From the NCBI RefSeq assembly GCF_021730445.1, contig NZ_JADNRM010000015.1, forward strand, positions 47,338-111,337: a DNA stretch of 64,000 nucleotides. The letters run 5' to 3'. Position numbers and translations under genes: made by a program. Position 1 is the stretch's first letter, and each line of letters opens with the position of its first letter. The stretch comes from Phocaeicola faecalis. GTDB lineage: Bacteria > Bacteroidota > Bacteroidia > Bacteroidales > Bacteroidaceae. The notes under the pieces were generated by a model. The model worked only from the letters and a program-made list of their open reading frames with translations, searched no databases and was not told the DNA's origin. This document shows, piece after piece, positions 53,300 to 62,439 of this stretch.

Positions 53300-53716
53300 T
53301 TAATACACTGCTGCTGTTGCAACTGGCATGGTTGTCTTTATAAACCACCTCATTATCGGCCCTATTTCTTTCATCCGTTTCTCTTTATAAGCAAACCATT
53401 TCTCTCTTTGACCGATATAATGCAACATCTCTTTAAATGCAGAAAAAGGATGCCGCTGGTTCAAAGCCATCGCCAATTTATCCCAATCCACTTCATTATC
53501 CACACCATTGACAAAATCCTCCATTATATCAAAACTTTTCCACGAAGACATCGGTTCTATAGGCAATCCCATGACCATTTACCGGATAACAACCCACATC
53601 TTCTATAGCCGGTAAGTGGTCTGCTCATCAAAATCAAAGTACCATTTAGTGCCAAATGAATGGTCTTCCAAAGCACAACTCACAGCATCAATAAAAACCT
53701 CATACTGGGTTTTCAT
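53300..53716 (-). pseudogene. UPF0158-family gene, broken
   Basis: Reading leftward from the ATG at 53716, MKTQYEVFIDAVSCALEDHS is the usual N-terminus, reaching WYFDFDEQTTYRL before a TAG. A TAA follows shortly, then in the same frame MVMGLPIEPMSSWKSFDIM and RHPFSAFKEMLHYIGQREKW, the family's second half. In between, a different frame reads EDVGCYPVNG, so compensating frameshifts are likely. It lies 1 base after the SNF2 helicase stop. It could be a real gene if the break is a sequencing error. Confidence 0.65.
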
Positions 53717-53717
53717 C

Positions 53718-56195
53718 TTATTTCCCTCCAAATAATTTTCCTACCATGGCTAATATATTCGCCACACTCTCCTTATCCTGAACAGGAATGTGAATTGAAG
53801 TTTCCCCCGTTTTCTCATCCACCTTTACAATAGAATCCACCAATTGCCTGGTAGCTTCAGGAGATTGCAAGGTGCGGGCCAAACCGCTGAAGAAAGACAG
53901 ACCTTGGCGTACAAGTTCTTGCGGATTATCCTCTTTGCTTTGAATGTCTGCCGGTTCTTCCTTCTTTATATTGTCATCCGTAAAGGTATCTTCTTCAAAT
54001 GGCAGAGTAGGTTCATCCTCCCTTTCCACTCCTTTCTTATTCCGGTATGTTTTAGCAGCCGAATCAGCAATCTTCTCTTCCGTATCTTCGGCAGATATCA
54101 CATTCGTCGCTGTATCGTTTTCCTCCACAGACGGCTCGGTCATTGCCTTGATAGACTCCATTATCTTATCCAACTTGCTGTCTTCCAAGAAAATAGTATC
54201 TTCTCCATTGTCCAGAATACCACCGAATAGAGATGATTTGAAATTCAGCGTGCCCAGCATGCGTTCTTCGATGGTCTGGCTGGCAACCAAGTTGATAACT
54301 TGTATGTTGCGTTGTTGTCCGATGCGGTAAATACGGGCTATGCGTTGTTCCAGGACGGCAGGATTCCACGGCAAATCCAGATTAATCAAAATAGAAGCCA
54401 CCTGCAAGTTCAGTCCCGTACTGCCTGCATCCGTAGAGATGAACACACGGCTTTCAGGATTCTCGGTAAAACTCTCAGTCAAGCGTCCCCGTTGCTCGGA
54501 AGGCACGCCACCATGCAGGTATTCATACTTCACACCCAACTTTTCCAACTCGGCGGCCACCAGTCTTGTCATCCTTTCCCATTGGCTGAAAATCACTACC
54601 TTTTCATCGCCACCCTCGAACACATTGCGAAGAATATTCATGGTTTCCTCTATCTTTGTTTCGCACCGGGTCTTCTGGTCAAGGATGTAGGTACTGTCGC
54701 ACACCATACGCATCTGGCTCATAAAAAGCAGCAGCCGCTTGCGGTCTGTCTCACTCAGGAACCGGTTGCGTGTCCACTTTTGGACCAATTGGGCCACGGA
54801 CAACTGAAATTCATCGTGAATGCCACGCTGTTCCTCGGTCATGGGGACAAACAGAATCTTATCCATGCGCTGAGGCAACTGCAGGGCCACATCCCGCTTC
54901 CTGCGCCTTATCAGCACGGATTTCAGCTGCTCGCCTATCACATTCAGGTTCTTATATCCAATGACTTTTCCGGTATCCGATGTGACCACCGTGCGGTCCA
55001 TAAACTGATAATAAGGCCCCAGACAAAATTGGTCCACAAACTGCATGATGGAATACAATTCCTCCAACTTGTTTTCCAAGGGTGTGCCGGACAACACCAC
55101 CGCATATTCCGACTCGATGTGACGTGCCGATTGCGAAATCTGCGTCTTCCAATTCTTCAGCCGCTGCACTTCATCCATTATGAGTAAATCCGTGCGCAAA
55201 GAGCGTAGCAGTTTTATATCATTGCTCATGCTGTTGTATGAGACAATTTTATAAAAACAATCTGAGTTGTATAACTTTTTACGCACCAAGGGGTTTCCTT
55301 CCACCACCACTGCCGCAGAGTTCGTGAAACGTTCTATCTCCTTTTTCCATTGATACTTCAACGAAGTGGGACATACCACCAATACAGAAGAAATCAGCTT
55401 TTCCTTTTTCATCAGTTCGGCAGTTCCTATAGCCTGAATGGTTTTTCCAAGTCCCATCTCATCGGCTATAATCGATTTCCCGGCAGTAAAAGCAAAGCGG
55501 ACGCCTTCTTTCTGGTAAGGATAAAGAGGGACTTTGAGCAATGTATCCAGACTCTTTTCAGACAAAGACTTCACCAGCTGCTGTCTGTAAAGATTATCCC
55601 GCTTCTCGACTATAAAGCTGAATGCATCGGGATACCATCGGAACGTATTATCCAACCGGATGGCTTCACGTAAGAATTCCATGATACTGCCCATGGCCTC
55701 GGGGCGGATCACTCCTGCGGGAGTAAAATAAGGAGCAGCCAATTGGCGGAATTCCTCCGCATGGTCTGTCCCGATACGGAGTCGGACCTGGCGTTCTCCT
55801 TTATAGGACAAATACATGGAAGTATAAGAAGGTATTTCCCGGCAAACGCGCTTATGATGTGCTTCTATCCATAACTTAACCGCCTCAATGTGCTTGCAAG
55901 TACCCAACTGACTGGTTTTGAAATCCATGCACGAGCAGTAATTCCATTCGCTTCCTTCTCCCCGATAAACCACAGTATATTCATTTCTGGATACATAATT
56001 CTTTACTGTGTAATATCCCGGATAGTCTTTCATACCCTGCTCGGTAATAGTAAATGTTTCTTTCGCTGCCACTTGCCGGCGTAAGGCTATTTGCCATTGT
56101 TCCAAAGTCATGTTGTCCGGCTTATAATAATAAGAGACTTTCTGAGTTTGCTTGTCGGTTTTAGCTTTACCGCCTGTCTTGGTTTTGTTATTCAT
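53718..56195 (-). CDS. SWIM zinc finger and SNF2-type helicase
   Basis: An 825-residue DEAD/DEAH-like ATPase. Residues ~85-110 form a SWIM zinc finger (CSCMDFKTSQLGTCKHIEAV). The SNF2 motor follows: motif I DEMGLGKTIQA near 244, motif II as DEVQ near 339 in LLIMDEVQRLKNW, motif III VLSGTPLENKLEE, and C-lobe motifs IFSQWERMTRL, STDAGSTGLNLQ and QRIARIYRIGQ. The C-terminal 150 residues are acidic, low complexity and probably disordered. It is likely a nucleic-acid translocase in repair or transcription recycling. The broken UPF0158 gene is downstream. Confidence 0.92.
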   Translation of the reverse strand: MNNKTKTGGKAKTDKQTQKVSYYYKPDNMTLEQWQIALRRQVAAKETFTITEQGMKDYPGYYTVKNYVSRNEYTVVYRGEGSEWNYCSCMDFKTSQLGTCKHIEAVKLWIEAHHKRVCREIPSYTSMYLSYKGERQVRLRIGTDHAEEFRQLAAPYFTPAGVIRPEAMGSIMEFLREAIRLDNTFRWYPDAFSFIVEKRDNLYRQQLVKSLSEKSLDTLLKVPLYPYQKEGVRFAFTAGKSIIADEMGLGKTIQAIGTAELMKKEKLISSVLVVCPTSLKYQWKKEIERFTNSAAVVVEGNPLVRKKLYNSDCFYKIVSYNSMSNDIKLLRSLRTDLLIMDEVQRLKNWKTQISQSARHIESEYAVVLSGTPLENKLEELYSIMQFVDQFCLGPYYQFMDRTVVTSDTGKVIGYKNLNVIGEQLKSVLIRRRKRDVALQLPQRMDKILFVPMTEEQRGIHDEFQLSVAQLVQKWTRNRFLSETDRKRLLLFMSQMRMVCDSTYILDQKTRCETKIEETMNILRNVFEGGDEKVVIFSQWERMTRLVAAELEKLGVKYEYLHGGVPSEQRGRLTESFTENPESRVFISTDAGSTGLNLQVASILINLDLPWNPAVLEQRIARIYRIGQQRNIQVINLVASQTIEERMLGTLNFKSSLFGGILDNGEDTIFLEDSKLDKIMESIKAMTEPSVEENDTATNVISAEDTEEKIADSAAKTYRNKKGVEREDEPTLPFEEDTFTDDNIKKEEPADIQSKEDNPQELVRQGLSFFSGLARTLQSPEATRQLVDSIVKVDEKTGETSIHIPVQDKESVANILAMVGKLFGGK

Positions 56196-56439
56196 AATAG
56201 ATAGAAGATTTATTCAATTAATGAATTTACAAAATTAATTAAATAGGATACTTCACAAATAAATACCCGATAATTATTTCATGCTATTACAAGAATATAA
56301 AAAATAACTTGATATTTTATAGGTGATACACTGTATGAATATAAATCCCCGCTTCTTTCAGCCATCAGAATAACAAATGTTACCAAATTATTTCTTCACC
56401 TTACAAAATGGAATACTAAAAGAGCAAGAAGCCTCTTGT

Positions 56440-57324
56440 TTACCTCCCTTGCATCTGGAAATGGGCCGGAGGTCCCATAGTCGGATTCCCCATCTTCATC
56501 CGGTTCTTGTCAATGACCACTTTGTGAAAAATCTCATAAATCAAACCACCTACATCTATCCCTAAATTAAACTTATTGAACTTATAACTAGGAACCAGTA
56601 CCGGAACCGTTTCCCAGCCTCCACGCAAAGGATTGTAATAGCGCTGCACTCCCATCTCCACACTGAACCGCTCGCTCATATCCACCGTCATGCTGGCACC
56701 ATAGCTGTGCGATTCCATACCATACGTCTGACCTCTATAATAAGAACCGAATACTTTAAAGGCGACACGGTCTGAAGCCCGATACATCACTGCGCCCGAA
56801 GTGCCGAAAGACTGTCCAACAGCAAAAGGCATATTCATTTTCATGGCATCGATACCCACCTGTACACTCCATCGGGGATTGAATTGATACATATATCCCA
56901 ATGAAGCCTTATTCATCAGCCCGATACCCGGCAAGGAGGTCTGCTCTCCCGAACCATAAAACACTCCATTTTCAAATCCTTTTATGATTCCTCCGGTGCT
57001 GTAATCTCCTCTGAACATCAGCGAAGGATTCGTATAATAAGGAAGAACATGCGGCTTCTTTAAAGAAAGATGAAGTAAAGAATCGGCATTGGAAGGTCGG
57101 GGCAGGGGAGAGCCCAAACTCTTTCCATCCGGTGCAACAAAGTCTTCGTGCAAAGAAGAAGCAGACAAAGAATTTCCTTCCTGCATTTCGGACACTGTCC
57201 GCACACTGTCACGAACCGTGTGTTTCACATCCTCTTGAGCAGTCATGTCCAATGAAATGCCCCAAAGCAGCAAATACATCCCTATACGGAGTATATGGTG
57301 AAATAAATCCGGTTTCCATTTCAT
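56440..57324 (-). CDS. Hypothetical outer-membrane-type protein
   Basis: A 294-residue protein with an N-terminal hydrophobic signal (about 10-29, ending DMTAQ). A Ser-rich segment is followed by alternating aromatic strands (ASLGYMYQFNPRWSVQVGID, VAFKVFGSYYRGQTYG, FSVEMGVQRYYNPLRGGW), suggesting a small beta-barrel. The end, NRMKMGNPTMGPPAHFQMQG, is Met/Pro-rich. No family was recognised. It is monocistronic. The invertible promoter at 57848-58048, in its present orientation, points toward this gene from about 520 bases away. Confidence 0.72.
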   Translation of the reverse strand: MKWKPDLFHHILRIGMYLLLWGISLDMTAQEDVKHTVRDSVRTVSEMQEGNSLSASSLHEDFVAPDGKSLGSPLPRPSNADSLLHLSLKKPHVLPYYTNPSLMFRGDYSTGGIIKGFENGVFYGSGEQTSLPGIGLMNKASLGYMYQFNPRWSVQVGIDAMKMNMPFAVGQSFGTSGAVMYRASDRVAFKVFGSYYRGQTYGMESHSYGASMTVDMSERFSVEMGVQRYYNPLRGGWETVPVLVPSYKFNKFNLGIDVGGLIYEIFHKVVIDKNRMKMGNPTMGPPAHFQMQGR

Positions 57325-57414
57325 AAGCCCTTCTGTTTTAAATATACCACAAATGCAAATTTAATAAAATCCATTGCTTGGCAATCATTTCGGACTGTTA
57401 TTTTCTTAAAACAA

Positions 57415-57519
57415 TCTATATAAATAAGCACATGCCAACGGTCTATCAAAAAAGATGGAAGTGTTTTTGAAAAACTCCAAGGTCTTTTTGATGAAGAATT
57501 CTCGTCCGTTCACTCCCAT
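57415..57519 (-). other. Short A-tract/heptad array, possible 34-residue ORF
   Basis: On the minus strand an open frame from the ATG at 57519 reads MGVNGREFFIKKTLEFFKNT, then SIFFDRPLACAYLYRLF. The FxKKxLE-FFKNxSI-FF heptads and the DNA pattern AAAAAA-N-TTTTTGAAAAA (57446-57495) match the 21-bp arrays in the composite elements at 22208 and 61678. Whether it is translated is unknown. The rest of 57325-57847 shows nothing else I can support. Confidence 0.3.
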
Positions 57520-57847
57520 CACAAGAAAGCAAAATTAATCCGGTAGAAAGCTTATTGCATATCTCCTTTCACACATAACAACTGTTGAAACCGCCTGTTG
57601 ATGGGAAATTTGTGTGAAAGCAACATTTACCAACTTCCTTTTTTAAGGCCTGCCCGAAAAAGTTTATTGAAAAACCCTTAACTCCTGCTTGGAAACAAGT
57701 ATGCCTTTTCAAGGATATCCGGACTTTGCCCTTTATAATATGTTGACATCCGTTAAGACTTGCAAGTCGGGAGTGAAACGGCTGAAGGATGAGCTTCAAT
57801 TATCTGGGAATGTGGCAAATAAGGTTTTAGAAGAAAGAAGAAAAAAA

Positions 57848-57872
57848 GTGCATCTCTTAGTAAGAGATACAC
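57848..57872 (+). repeat. Inverted repeat left (IRL) of invertible segment
   Basis: A 25-base repeat beginning GTGCATCTCTTAG. It is itself a dyad around G57860 (ATCTCTTA / TAAGAGAT). Its exact reverse complement is at 58024-58048. Confidence 0.85.
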
Positions 57873-57881
57873 TTTTCGATG

Positions 57882-57889
57882 CAAATTTA
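57882..57889 (-). promoter_or_regulatory. -7 element inside the invertible segment
   Basis: TAAATTTG on the minus strand, an exact TAnnTTTG match, 10 bases inside the left repeat and pointing out of the segment leftward. Confidence 0.55.
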
Positions 57890-58023
57890 CACAAAGTTTT
57901 GATAATTAAAACTTTTTGAGAAGAAAAATCACAAGGCAAGTGCAAAAATATCTTTAGTCTTAAGTTTTAGGACACTTTTTTATCGGCTTAAATAATTAAT
58001 AATAAAGCGGTTATGTGCGTTCG

Positions 58024-58048
58024 GTGTATCTCTTACTAAGAGATGCAC
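58024..58048 (-). repeat. Inverted repeat right (IRR) of invertible segment
   Basis: The exact reverse complement of 57848-57872. The dyad extends outward as CGTTCGGTG / CACCGAACG on this side only, so the right site sits in a longer palindrome (58017-58055). Confidence 0.85.
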
Positions 58049-58121
58049 CGAACGCAACCCTTTTTTAAGGGTTTGAAAAATGTGTAATTATCTGAAAAAG
58101 AGACGATAAAAAGAGAGTACA

Positions 58122-58622
58122 ATGGACTACCTGTTCCTACATCGCGACAAGCGCACCTTTACTTCCGAAAGGCAGAAGAATCTGCTCTTCAGGGCGGCCC
58201 ATATCTATTGGGAGCAGAAGTTTGCAGGTCGTAACGTGAAGCAGGCAAGGAAAGTCGATTGTGAGCTATATAAATATGTATTATACTATTTGGAAGTGCG
58301 CCAGGTGTTCCTTGACCCGAAGCTCTCACTGAATAAGTTGAGCGATATGATTGAAACGAACCAGACTTATCTGTCCAATGTAGTGAACCGCTACTTCGGT
58401 TGCCACCTGAAAGATTTGGTGAACACATACCGCGTGGAATATGCCAAGGAACTGCTCCGTTCAGGCAAGTGTCCGTTGGAGGAGCTGCCCCAACGATGCG
58501 GGTTTCTGTCGCGAAGTACATTTTATACCTCTTTTAAGAAGGTAGCAGGCGTCTCTCCAAAAAGATATATGAAACAAGAACAGAGAGTGCCACAGCTCTC
58601 GGAACCAATAGAATATGTATAA
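58122..58622 (+). CDS. Small AraC-type transcriptional regulator
   Basis: A 166-residue protein made mainly of an AraC DNA-binding domain. HTH 1 is near 66-90 (SLNKLSDMIETNQTYLSNVV) and HTH 2 near 115-145 (CPLEELPQRCGFLSRSTFYT, then SFKKVAGVSPKRYM). The N-terminal ~55 residues are basic, with no recognised sensor domain. It lies between the invertible promoter (73 bases downstream of its right repeat) and the S-layer-like gene, which starts 45 bases later. It may amplify expression once the promoter is ON. Confidence 0.88.
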   Translation: MDYLFLHRDKRTFTSERQKNLLFRAAHIYWEQKFAGRNVKQARKVDCELYKYVLYYLEVRQVFLDPKLSLNKLSDMIETNQTYLSNVVNRYFGCHLKDLVNTYRVEYAKELLRSGKCPLEELPQRCGFLSRSTFYTSFKKVAGVSPKRYMKQEQRVPQLSEPIEYV

Positions 58623-58666
58623 CCAATTTTAGTTTTTTAAATTTATAAATTTAAAGTTTTTCTATT

Positions 58667-61375
58667 ATGAACAAAAAGTTTTTAAGTGCAATCCTGTTCG
58701 GAGCCTTAATGGTTACCTCGACAGGAACATTTGTGTCTTGTAAAGACTATGACGACGACATAGACAATTTGCAGGAACAAATTAACAAACTGGCGACCAA
58801 AGAAGACATGACTTCTCAAATCGCTACTTTGCAGGCTGCTTTGACTGCTGCGCAAACAGAAGCTGCTGCTGCAAAGTCTTCAGCTGAACAAGCTTTGGCA
58901 AAAGCAAACAGTGCAGAGTCTGCTGCAACAGAAGCAGAGAAAGCTGCTGCTCAAGCTGCTTTGGATGCAGCCAATGCAAAAGCTGAAGCTATCAAGGCTG
59001 CACAAGATGAAGTAGCTAAAGTAAAAGCTTCTTTGGAAGCTACTATCGACACCAAATTCAACGAAGCAAAGGATGAATTTGCAAAAACCATCACCGATTT
59101 GACTGAAAAGGTTGAAAAGTTGACAGGTCTGACTACTGAAATGATTACCAGCATTAGCTTGCAGGGTGGTTATGGCGATGAAGGTGGTCACGATACTTAT
59201 TATAACGATAGTTGGATAAATATAGCCTACAATCAGATGCCTGATTCATGGACTGTAGATGGTAAGGAAGTGAAAACTATTAAATTTGGCGAGGGATTGT
59301 CAGGCGAATTGACACTTAACGCTAAAGAACTGTTCTCCAAATCTACAACATTCTTGATTTCTGTAGCGCCTGCTAATGCAGCTGTGGCACCTGAAATGCT
59401 TTCTTTAATCAATTCTAAAGGTGAATCTTTGGACGCTTATTTGGACTTACAGGTAAAAGATTATAATGGTTTGTTAGTTCGTTCTGCTGCTGGAACCGGA
59501 TTGCATGCCGTTACTGCAAGTTTGAAGAAAGATGTGGATTTGAAAGCTTTCGCAAAAGCTGTGAACGGTGACGAATATACATGGAATGGTACAGACAGTG
59601 AAGGTAATGAAATAAGCGGTACTGATAACTATAAAGTACGTTTTGCTATTGTCGCTACCAAAGAAGGCCGTACTGTAACTTCTACATACGATTTAGGTGT
59701 TCAGGCATATAGAAATTACGAAGGTCTTTGTAATCTAGCAGAAAAGTCTACAATCAAATCTCCTATTGAAACTAAAGCTGCTTTGTCTGATTATCCGGGT
59801 TCAAGACCAGGAGAAGAGTTTGCCAATGACGAATACTGTTATCCTGTAGCAATCGGCGAAGCATTCCAAATTAATGTAGCTTCCGGATGTGGAAATGTTC
59901 TTGCCAGCTATATTGCAGTTGACTATAACAACTCTCATCTTACAACAACAGATAAGGCTGCTTTAAAAGGTATGACATTTGCAGGTGTTGATGCTGTAAG
60001 CCAAACAAACGCATTCAATATTACAATTAATGGTGCTAATGCCAAAGGCGTAGTTGTGCCTTTGAAGGTAACTGCTATCGGTTTCAATGGATACAGTTCA
60101 AGCACTGTCGTTTGGGTTAAGGCAGGTGGAAGTTCAGACGTTGCTCAGACCGCTTCTTATGTAATCACTCCGACTGAAAAAGTGGATGCTCCGACTACTT
60201 ATGCTTATTCAGGTAAGGCAAACTTCACAGTTCCGACGAATGCAGCTAAATTTGATTTGGCGGTTTATGCTAAGGATGAAATCAATATCAGTGTATCTAA
60301 GCAAAATGTATTGAACAACGCTACATTCAAATTCTTGAAGAGTGATGGTAAGACAGTTGCAACAGCTATTAAGGACATTGCAATTGCTCAGTTAAATGCA
60401 ACTGTAAACTTGCAGACAATGATAGACAGCAAGGTATACGAAGGTACTGTTAAGTTCTTCGACAAAGAAGGTACATTCTTGTCACAGAGCACAATCAAGG
60501 TTCAGAAAGTATTGCCGAATACATTACCTGCCGGATTCTCTATCAAGACCAACCAGCTGGATGCACAGGGCGTTTACAACTGTTACTTAGTTCCGAATTC
60601 TTGGGCTGCAAGTAATGCTAATCCTAATACCAATTATGGTACGATGGCAATGAGCCATGTATTCAATTATGGTGAAGCAGACGGAGCAGATTACGAAATC
60701 ACATTTGCTGAAGCTCTTAAAGATGGTGATAAGGATAAAGACAACGTTGTAACAGGTGATGAAAAATTGACTGTGGCAAACGGTTATATTGACAATAAGA
60801 AACAGCATACTACAACAGTAGTTTATAACTATGGTGCTATCTCTTCTGAAAAGAAGGATGATAAGTTTATAGATTGTACAGTAGATGCAACTTCATTCCC
60901 GACAGTATTCAACTGTATCTATAACTATGAAACTCCGACTTACTCTTGGAGATGGGCTGACCAAACTGATTTGGGCTTGAAAGCAACAGATAAGCTACCT
61001 TATAAGACTACTTTGACTTATGGTACTAACAGCTATGAAACATTGGGTGACGACGCCTTTGCTAAGTACATCAAGGGTGTAAGCTCTCGCGATGGTAAGT
61101 ACAGCGCATTCTTAAGTGCACCTTATGAAAAGAGCTTGAAGATTAAAGAAGCTCACCTGGTAAGTAATGCCAATAAGGAAGTAGATGAATACTTCAAGGT
61201 AGAGGTAGAAATTACTAAAGATGGTAATAATGCTATCAAGGGCTTCACTGCTACAACTATTTCTGATGAAACCAACCCGACAGCTGCTGTTGCTTCAACA
61301 TTGAAGGTTACAGTATATGATATGTACGGACACGAATATGTTATCGAATTGCCGATGACTGTCAATCCGCGCTAA
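58667..61375 (+). CDS. S-layer-like surface lipoprotein
   Basis: A 902-residue lipoprotein. The signal peptide ends at Cys25 (TGTFVSC) and is followed by KDYDDDID, an Asp-rich surface-export signal. Residues ~31-165 form an Ala/Lys/Glu-rich coiled coil (NLQEQINKLATKED onward). The rest is a set of beta-rich domains. The N-terminus strongly resembles the S-layer/BT1927-type lipoprotein family known from B. thetaiotaomicron to be phase variable. Codon use is biased to GCT, GGT, AAG and similar, differing from neighbours and fitting very high expression. It follows an AraC-type gene and a predicted invertible promoter. Confidence 0.82.
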   Translation: MNKKFLSAILFGALMVTSTGTFVSCKDYDDDIDNLQEQINKLATKEDMTSQIATLQAALTAAQTEAAAAKSSAEQALAKANSAESAATEAEKAAAQAALDAANAKAEAIKAAQDEVAKVKASLEATIDTKFNEAKDEFAKTITDLTEKVEKLTGLTTEMITSISLQGGYGDEGGHDTYYNDSWINIAYNQMPDSWTVDGKEVKTIKFGEGLSGELTLNAKELFSKSTTFLISVAPANAAVAPEMLSLINSKGESLDAYLDLQVKDYNGLLVRSAAGTGLHAVTASLKKDVDLKAFAKAVNGDEYTWNGTDSEGNEISGTDNYKVRFAIVATKEGRTVTSTYDLGVQAYRNYEGLCNLAEKSTIKSPIETKAALSDYPGSRPGEEFANDEYCYPVAIGEAFQINVASGCGNVLASYIAVDYNNSHLTTTDKAALKGMTFAGVDAVSQTNAFNITINGANAKGVVVPLKVTAIGFNGYSSSTVVWVKAGGSSDVAQTASYVITPTEKVDAPTTYAYSGKANFTVPTNAAKFDLAVYAKDEINISVSKQNVLNNATFKFLKSDGKTVATAIKDIAIAQLNATVNLQTMIDSKVYEGTVKFFDKEGTFLSQSTIKVQKVLPNTLPAGFSIKTNQLDAQGVYNCYLVPNSWAASNANPNTNYGTMAMSHVFNYGEADGADYEITFAEALKDGDKDKDNVVTGDEKLTVANGYIDNKKQHTTTVVYNYGAISSEKKDDKFIDCTVDATSFPTVFNCIYNYETPTYSWRWADQTDLGLKATDKLPYKTTLTYGTNSYETLGDDAFAKYIKGVSSRDGKYSAFLSAPYEKSLKIKEAHLVSNANKEVDEYFKVEVEITKDGNNAIKGFTATTISDETNPTAAVASTLKVTVYDMYGHEYVIELPMTVNPR

Positions 61376-61394
61376 TCAGCCGAAAGGTTAACAT

Positions 61395-61429
61395 AAATAA
61401 GAGGAGTTCGTAAAGACTTCCTCTTATTT
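61395..61429 (+). terminator. Terminator 1 after S-layer-like gene
   Basis: AAATAAGAGGA (61395-61405) pairs perfectly with TCCTCTTATTT (61419-61429) around a 13-base loop. Confidence 0.75.
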
Positions 61430-61440
61430 CAAACTCTTCC

Positions 61441-61489
61441 AAGCGGGGAAAGGAAACGCATCCGACAACGGGCGGCTCTTTCCCCGCTT
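61441..61489 (+). terminator. Terminator 2 after S-layer-like gene
   Basis: AAGCGGGGAAAG (61441-61452) pairs perfectly with CTTTCCCCGCTT (61478-61489), followed by TATTTAATCTTTT. Two tandem hairpins suit a very strongly transcribed gene. Confidence 0.75.
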
Positions 61490-61570
61490 TATTTAATCTT
61501 TTGTAGTGCTGGAACTTTCATAAAAGATGGTACACGGAGCCTGTCACAATGACATATATACGTATGGTCT

Positions 61571-61680
61571 TATGCGTACGTCCGTGTAGGCCGATGCGTA
61601 TATACGTGTAGGCTTATGCGTACGTCCATGTAGGCTTGTGTCACCGTATGTGTGAAGTCTAATGCGTACATACTGCAAAA
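61571..61680. repeat. 22-bp tandem array (copy B)
   Basis: Units start at 61571, 61593, 61615, 61637 and about 61659. A typical unit is GATGCGTATATACGTGTAGG plus two bases. Period and alternating purine-pyrimidine character match copy A, though many bases differ. Confidence 0.8.
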
Positions 61681-61783
61681 AGACCTTGAGGTTTTCAAAA
61701 AAGATCGGGAAGTTTTTTAAAAACATCGGGAAGTTTTTTAAAAACATCACCATCTTTTTTAAAAAGCTCGGCATCTTTTTCAT
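61678..61783. repeat. 21-bp A-tract array (copy B); in-frame heptads on minus strand
   Basis: Five units of AAAAA(A)-N-TTTTT with 20-22 base spacing. Translated on the minus strand from 61783 it gives MKKMPSFLKKMVMFLKNFPM and then FLKNFPI-FFENLKV heptads, sharing its start with the frame in copy A. Confidence 0.6.
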
Positions 61784-61992
61784 GAAGGGGCAGATGGGAG
61801 TATCCCCTCATTAAGCTGGTCATTTCCTCTTCTCCCTTCATCCTTTCATTTTGATTCATACACACTGGTTATCAACCGGTTAAAGATGACAGCACATCCC
61901 CTCATCCTCCCTTCAGCCGCGCTTCCCAAGTCCCTTCACAACCTGCCTTCAGCAATTGTGTGTGTACTCCTCTTTTTAGCCCACCGGTTTCT

Positions 61993-62077
61993 GTAGGGGC
62001 AGACCCGTGTGTCTGCCTGAGAACAGTTCATTTTAAGCCATTGGCGCTATTGGGCGGACACATGGGTCCGCCCCTAC
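61993..62077. repeat. GC-rich REP-like hairpin (copy B)
   Basis: GTAGGGGCAGACCCGTGTGT pairs with ACACATGGGTCCGCCCCTAC across a loop somewhat longer than in copy A. Confidence 0.8.
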
Positions 62078-62439
62078 CGTAAAGCGTTATCGAAAAAGTT
62101 CAAAAACCGAAAGAAGAAAGTTTACGAATGAAAGGAGGCTGAAAGGGTGGTGACGGGATGTCCCTTCACTACCGGAACTCCCATCGGCAGGGCGTTTCAA
62201 CGACTAATGAAAGGAGGAAGGAAGAGACCGGTTTTCCGTTTGTAGGGCGAGAAAATACAGTTGGTTTTGGTGGATTCAGTCATTGTATGACAAGACCTGT
62301 ATGACAAAAGCCGAGAGCCGGCATTACACCCGATACTTGTCACGGACTACACATTTTATTTTCCTTTTCCTGCCCAATATCCGGTTGAAAAAACTATCTT
62401 TGTCTATCGGTTGTTTTAAACTCAAAAGGAGAATAGATT

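Larger units (their letters stand above)
57848..58048. promoter_or_regulatory. Predicted invertible promoter segment (phase variation of S-layer-like lipoprotein)
   Basis: Perfect 25-bp inverted repeats enclose 151 bases of AT-rich DNA directly upstream of an AraC-type regulator and a very large surface lipoprotein. The best promoter element in the segment, TAAATTTG, is on the minus strand, facing away from those genes, so the assembled orientation reads as OFF. Flipping would place it about 15 bases left of the right repeat, facing them. A weaker TATCTTTA is on the plus strand (57949-57956). Invertible promoters of this size, driven by tyrosine recombinases, are established in Bacteroides, including for S-layer lipoproteins. 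No recombinase gene is in the window. Confidence 0.75.
61533..62265. repeat. Composite intergenic element, copy B (~733 bp)
   Basis: The second copy of the element at 22052-22791, same orientation, filling the gap between the S-layer-like gene and the AAA-ATPase gene. The 22-bp array, 21-bp A-tract array, conserved middle, GC-rich hairpin and GAAAGGAGG-containing tail occur in the same order. The middle (about 61785-61985) is nearly identical; the arrays differ most in sequence but keep their period. Confidence 0.85.

Noticed and set aside
52295..56195. Prophage or integrated element around the Bro-N gene and helicase
   Set aside because: No integrase, structural phage genes, tRNA attachment site or flanking direct repeats were found.
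57689..57919. 76-codon frame on the plus strand before the AraC-type gene
   Set aside because: It runs into the left inverted repeat and the invertible segment, has no recognisable features and its reading would change on inversion.
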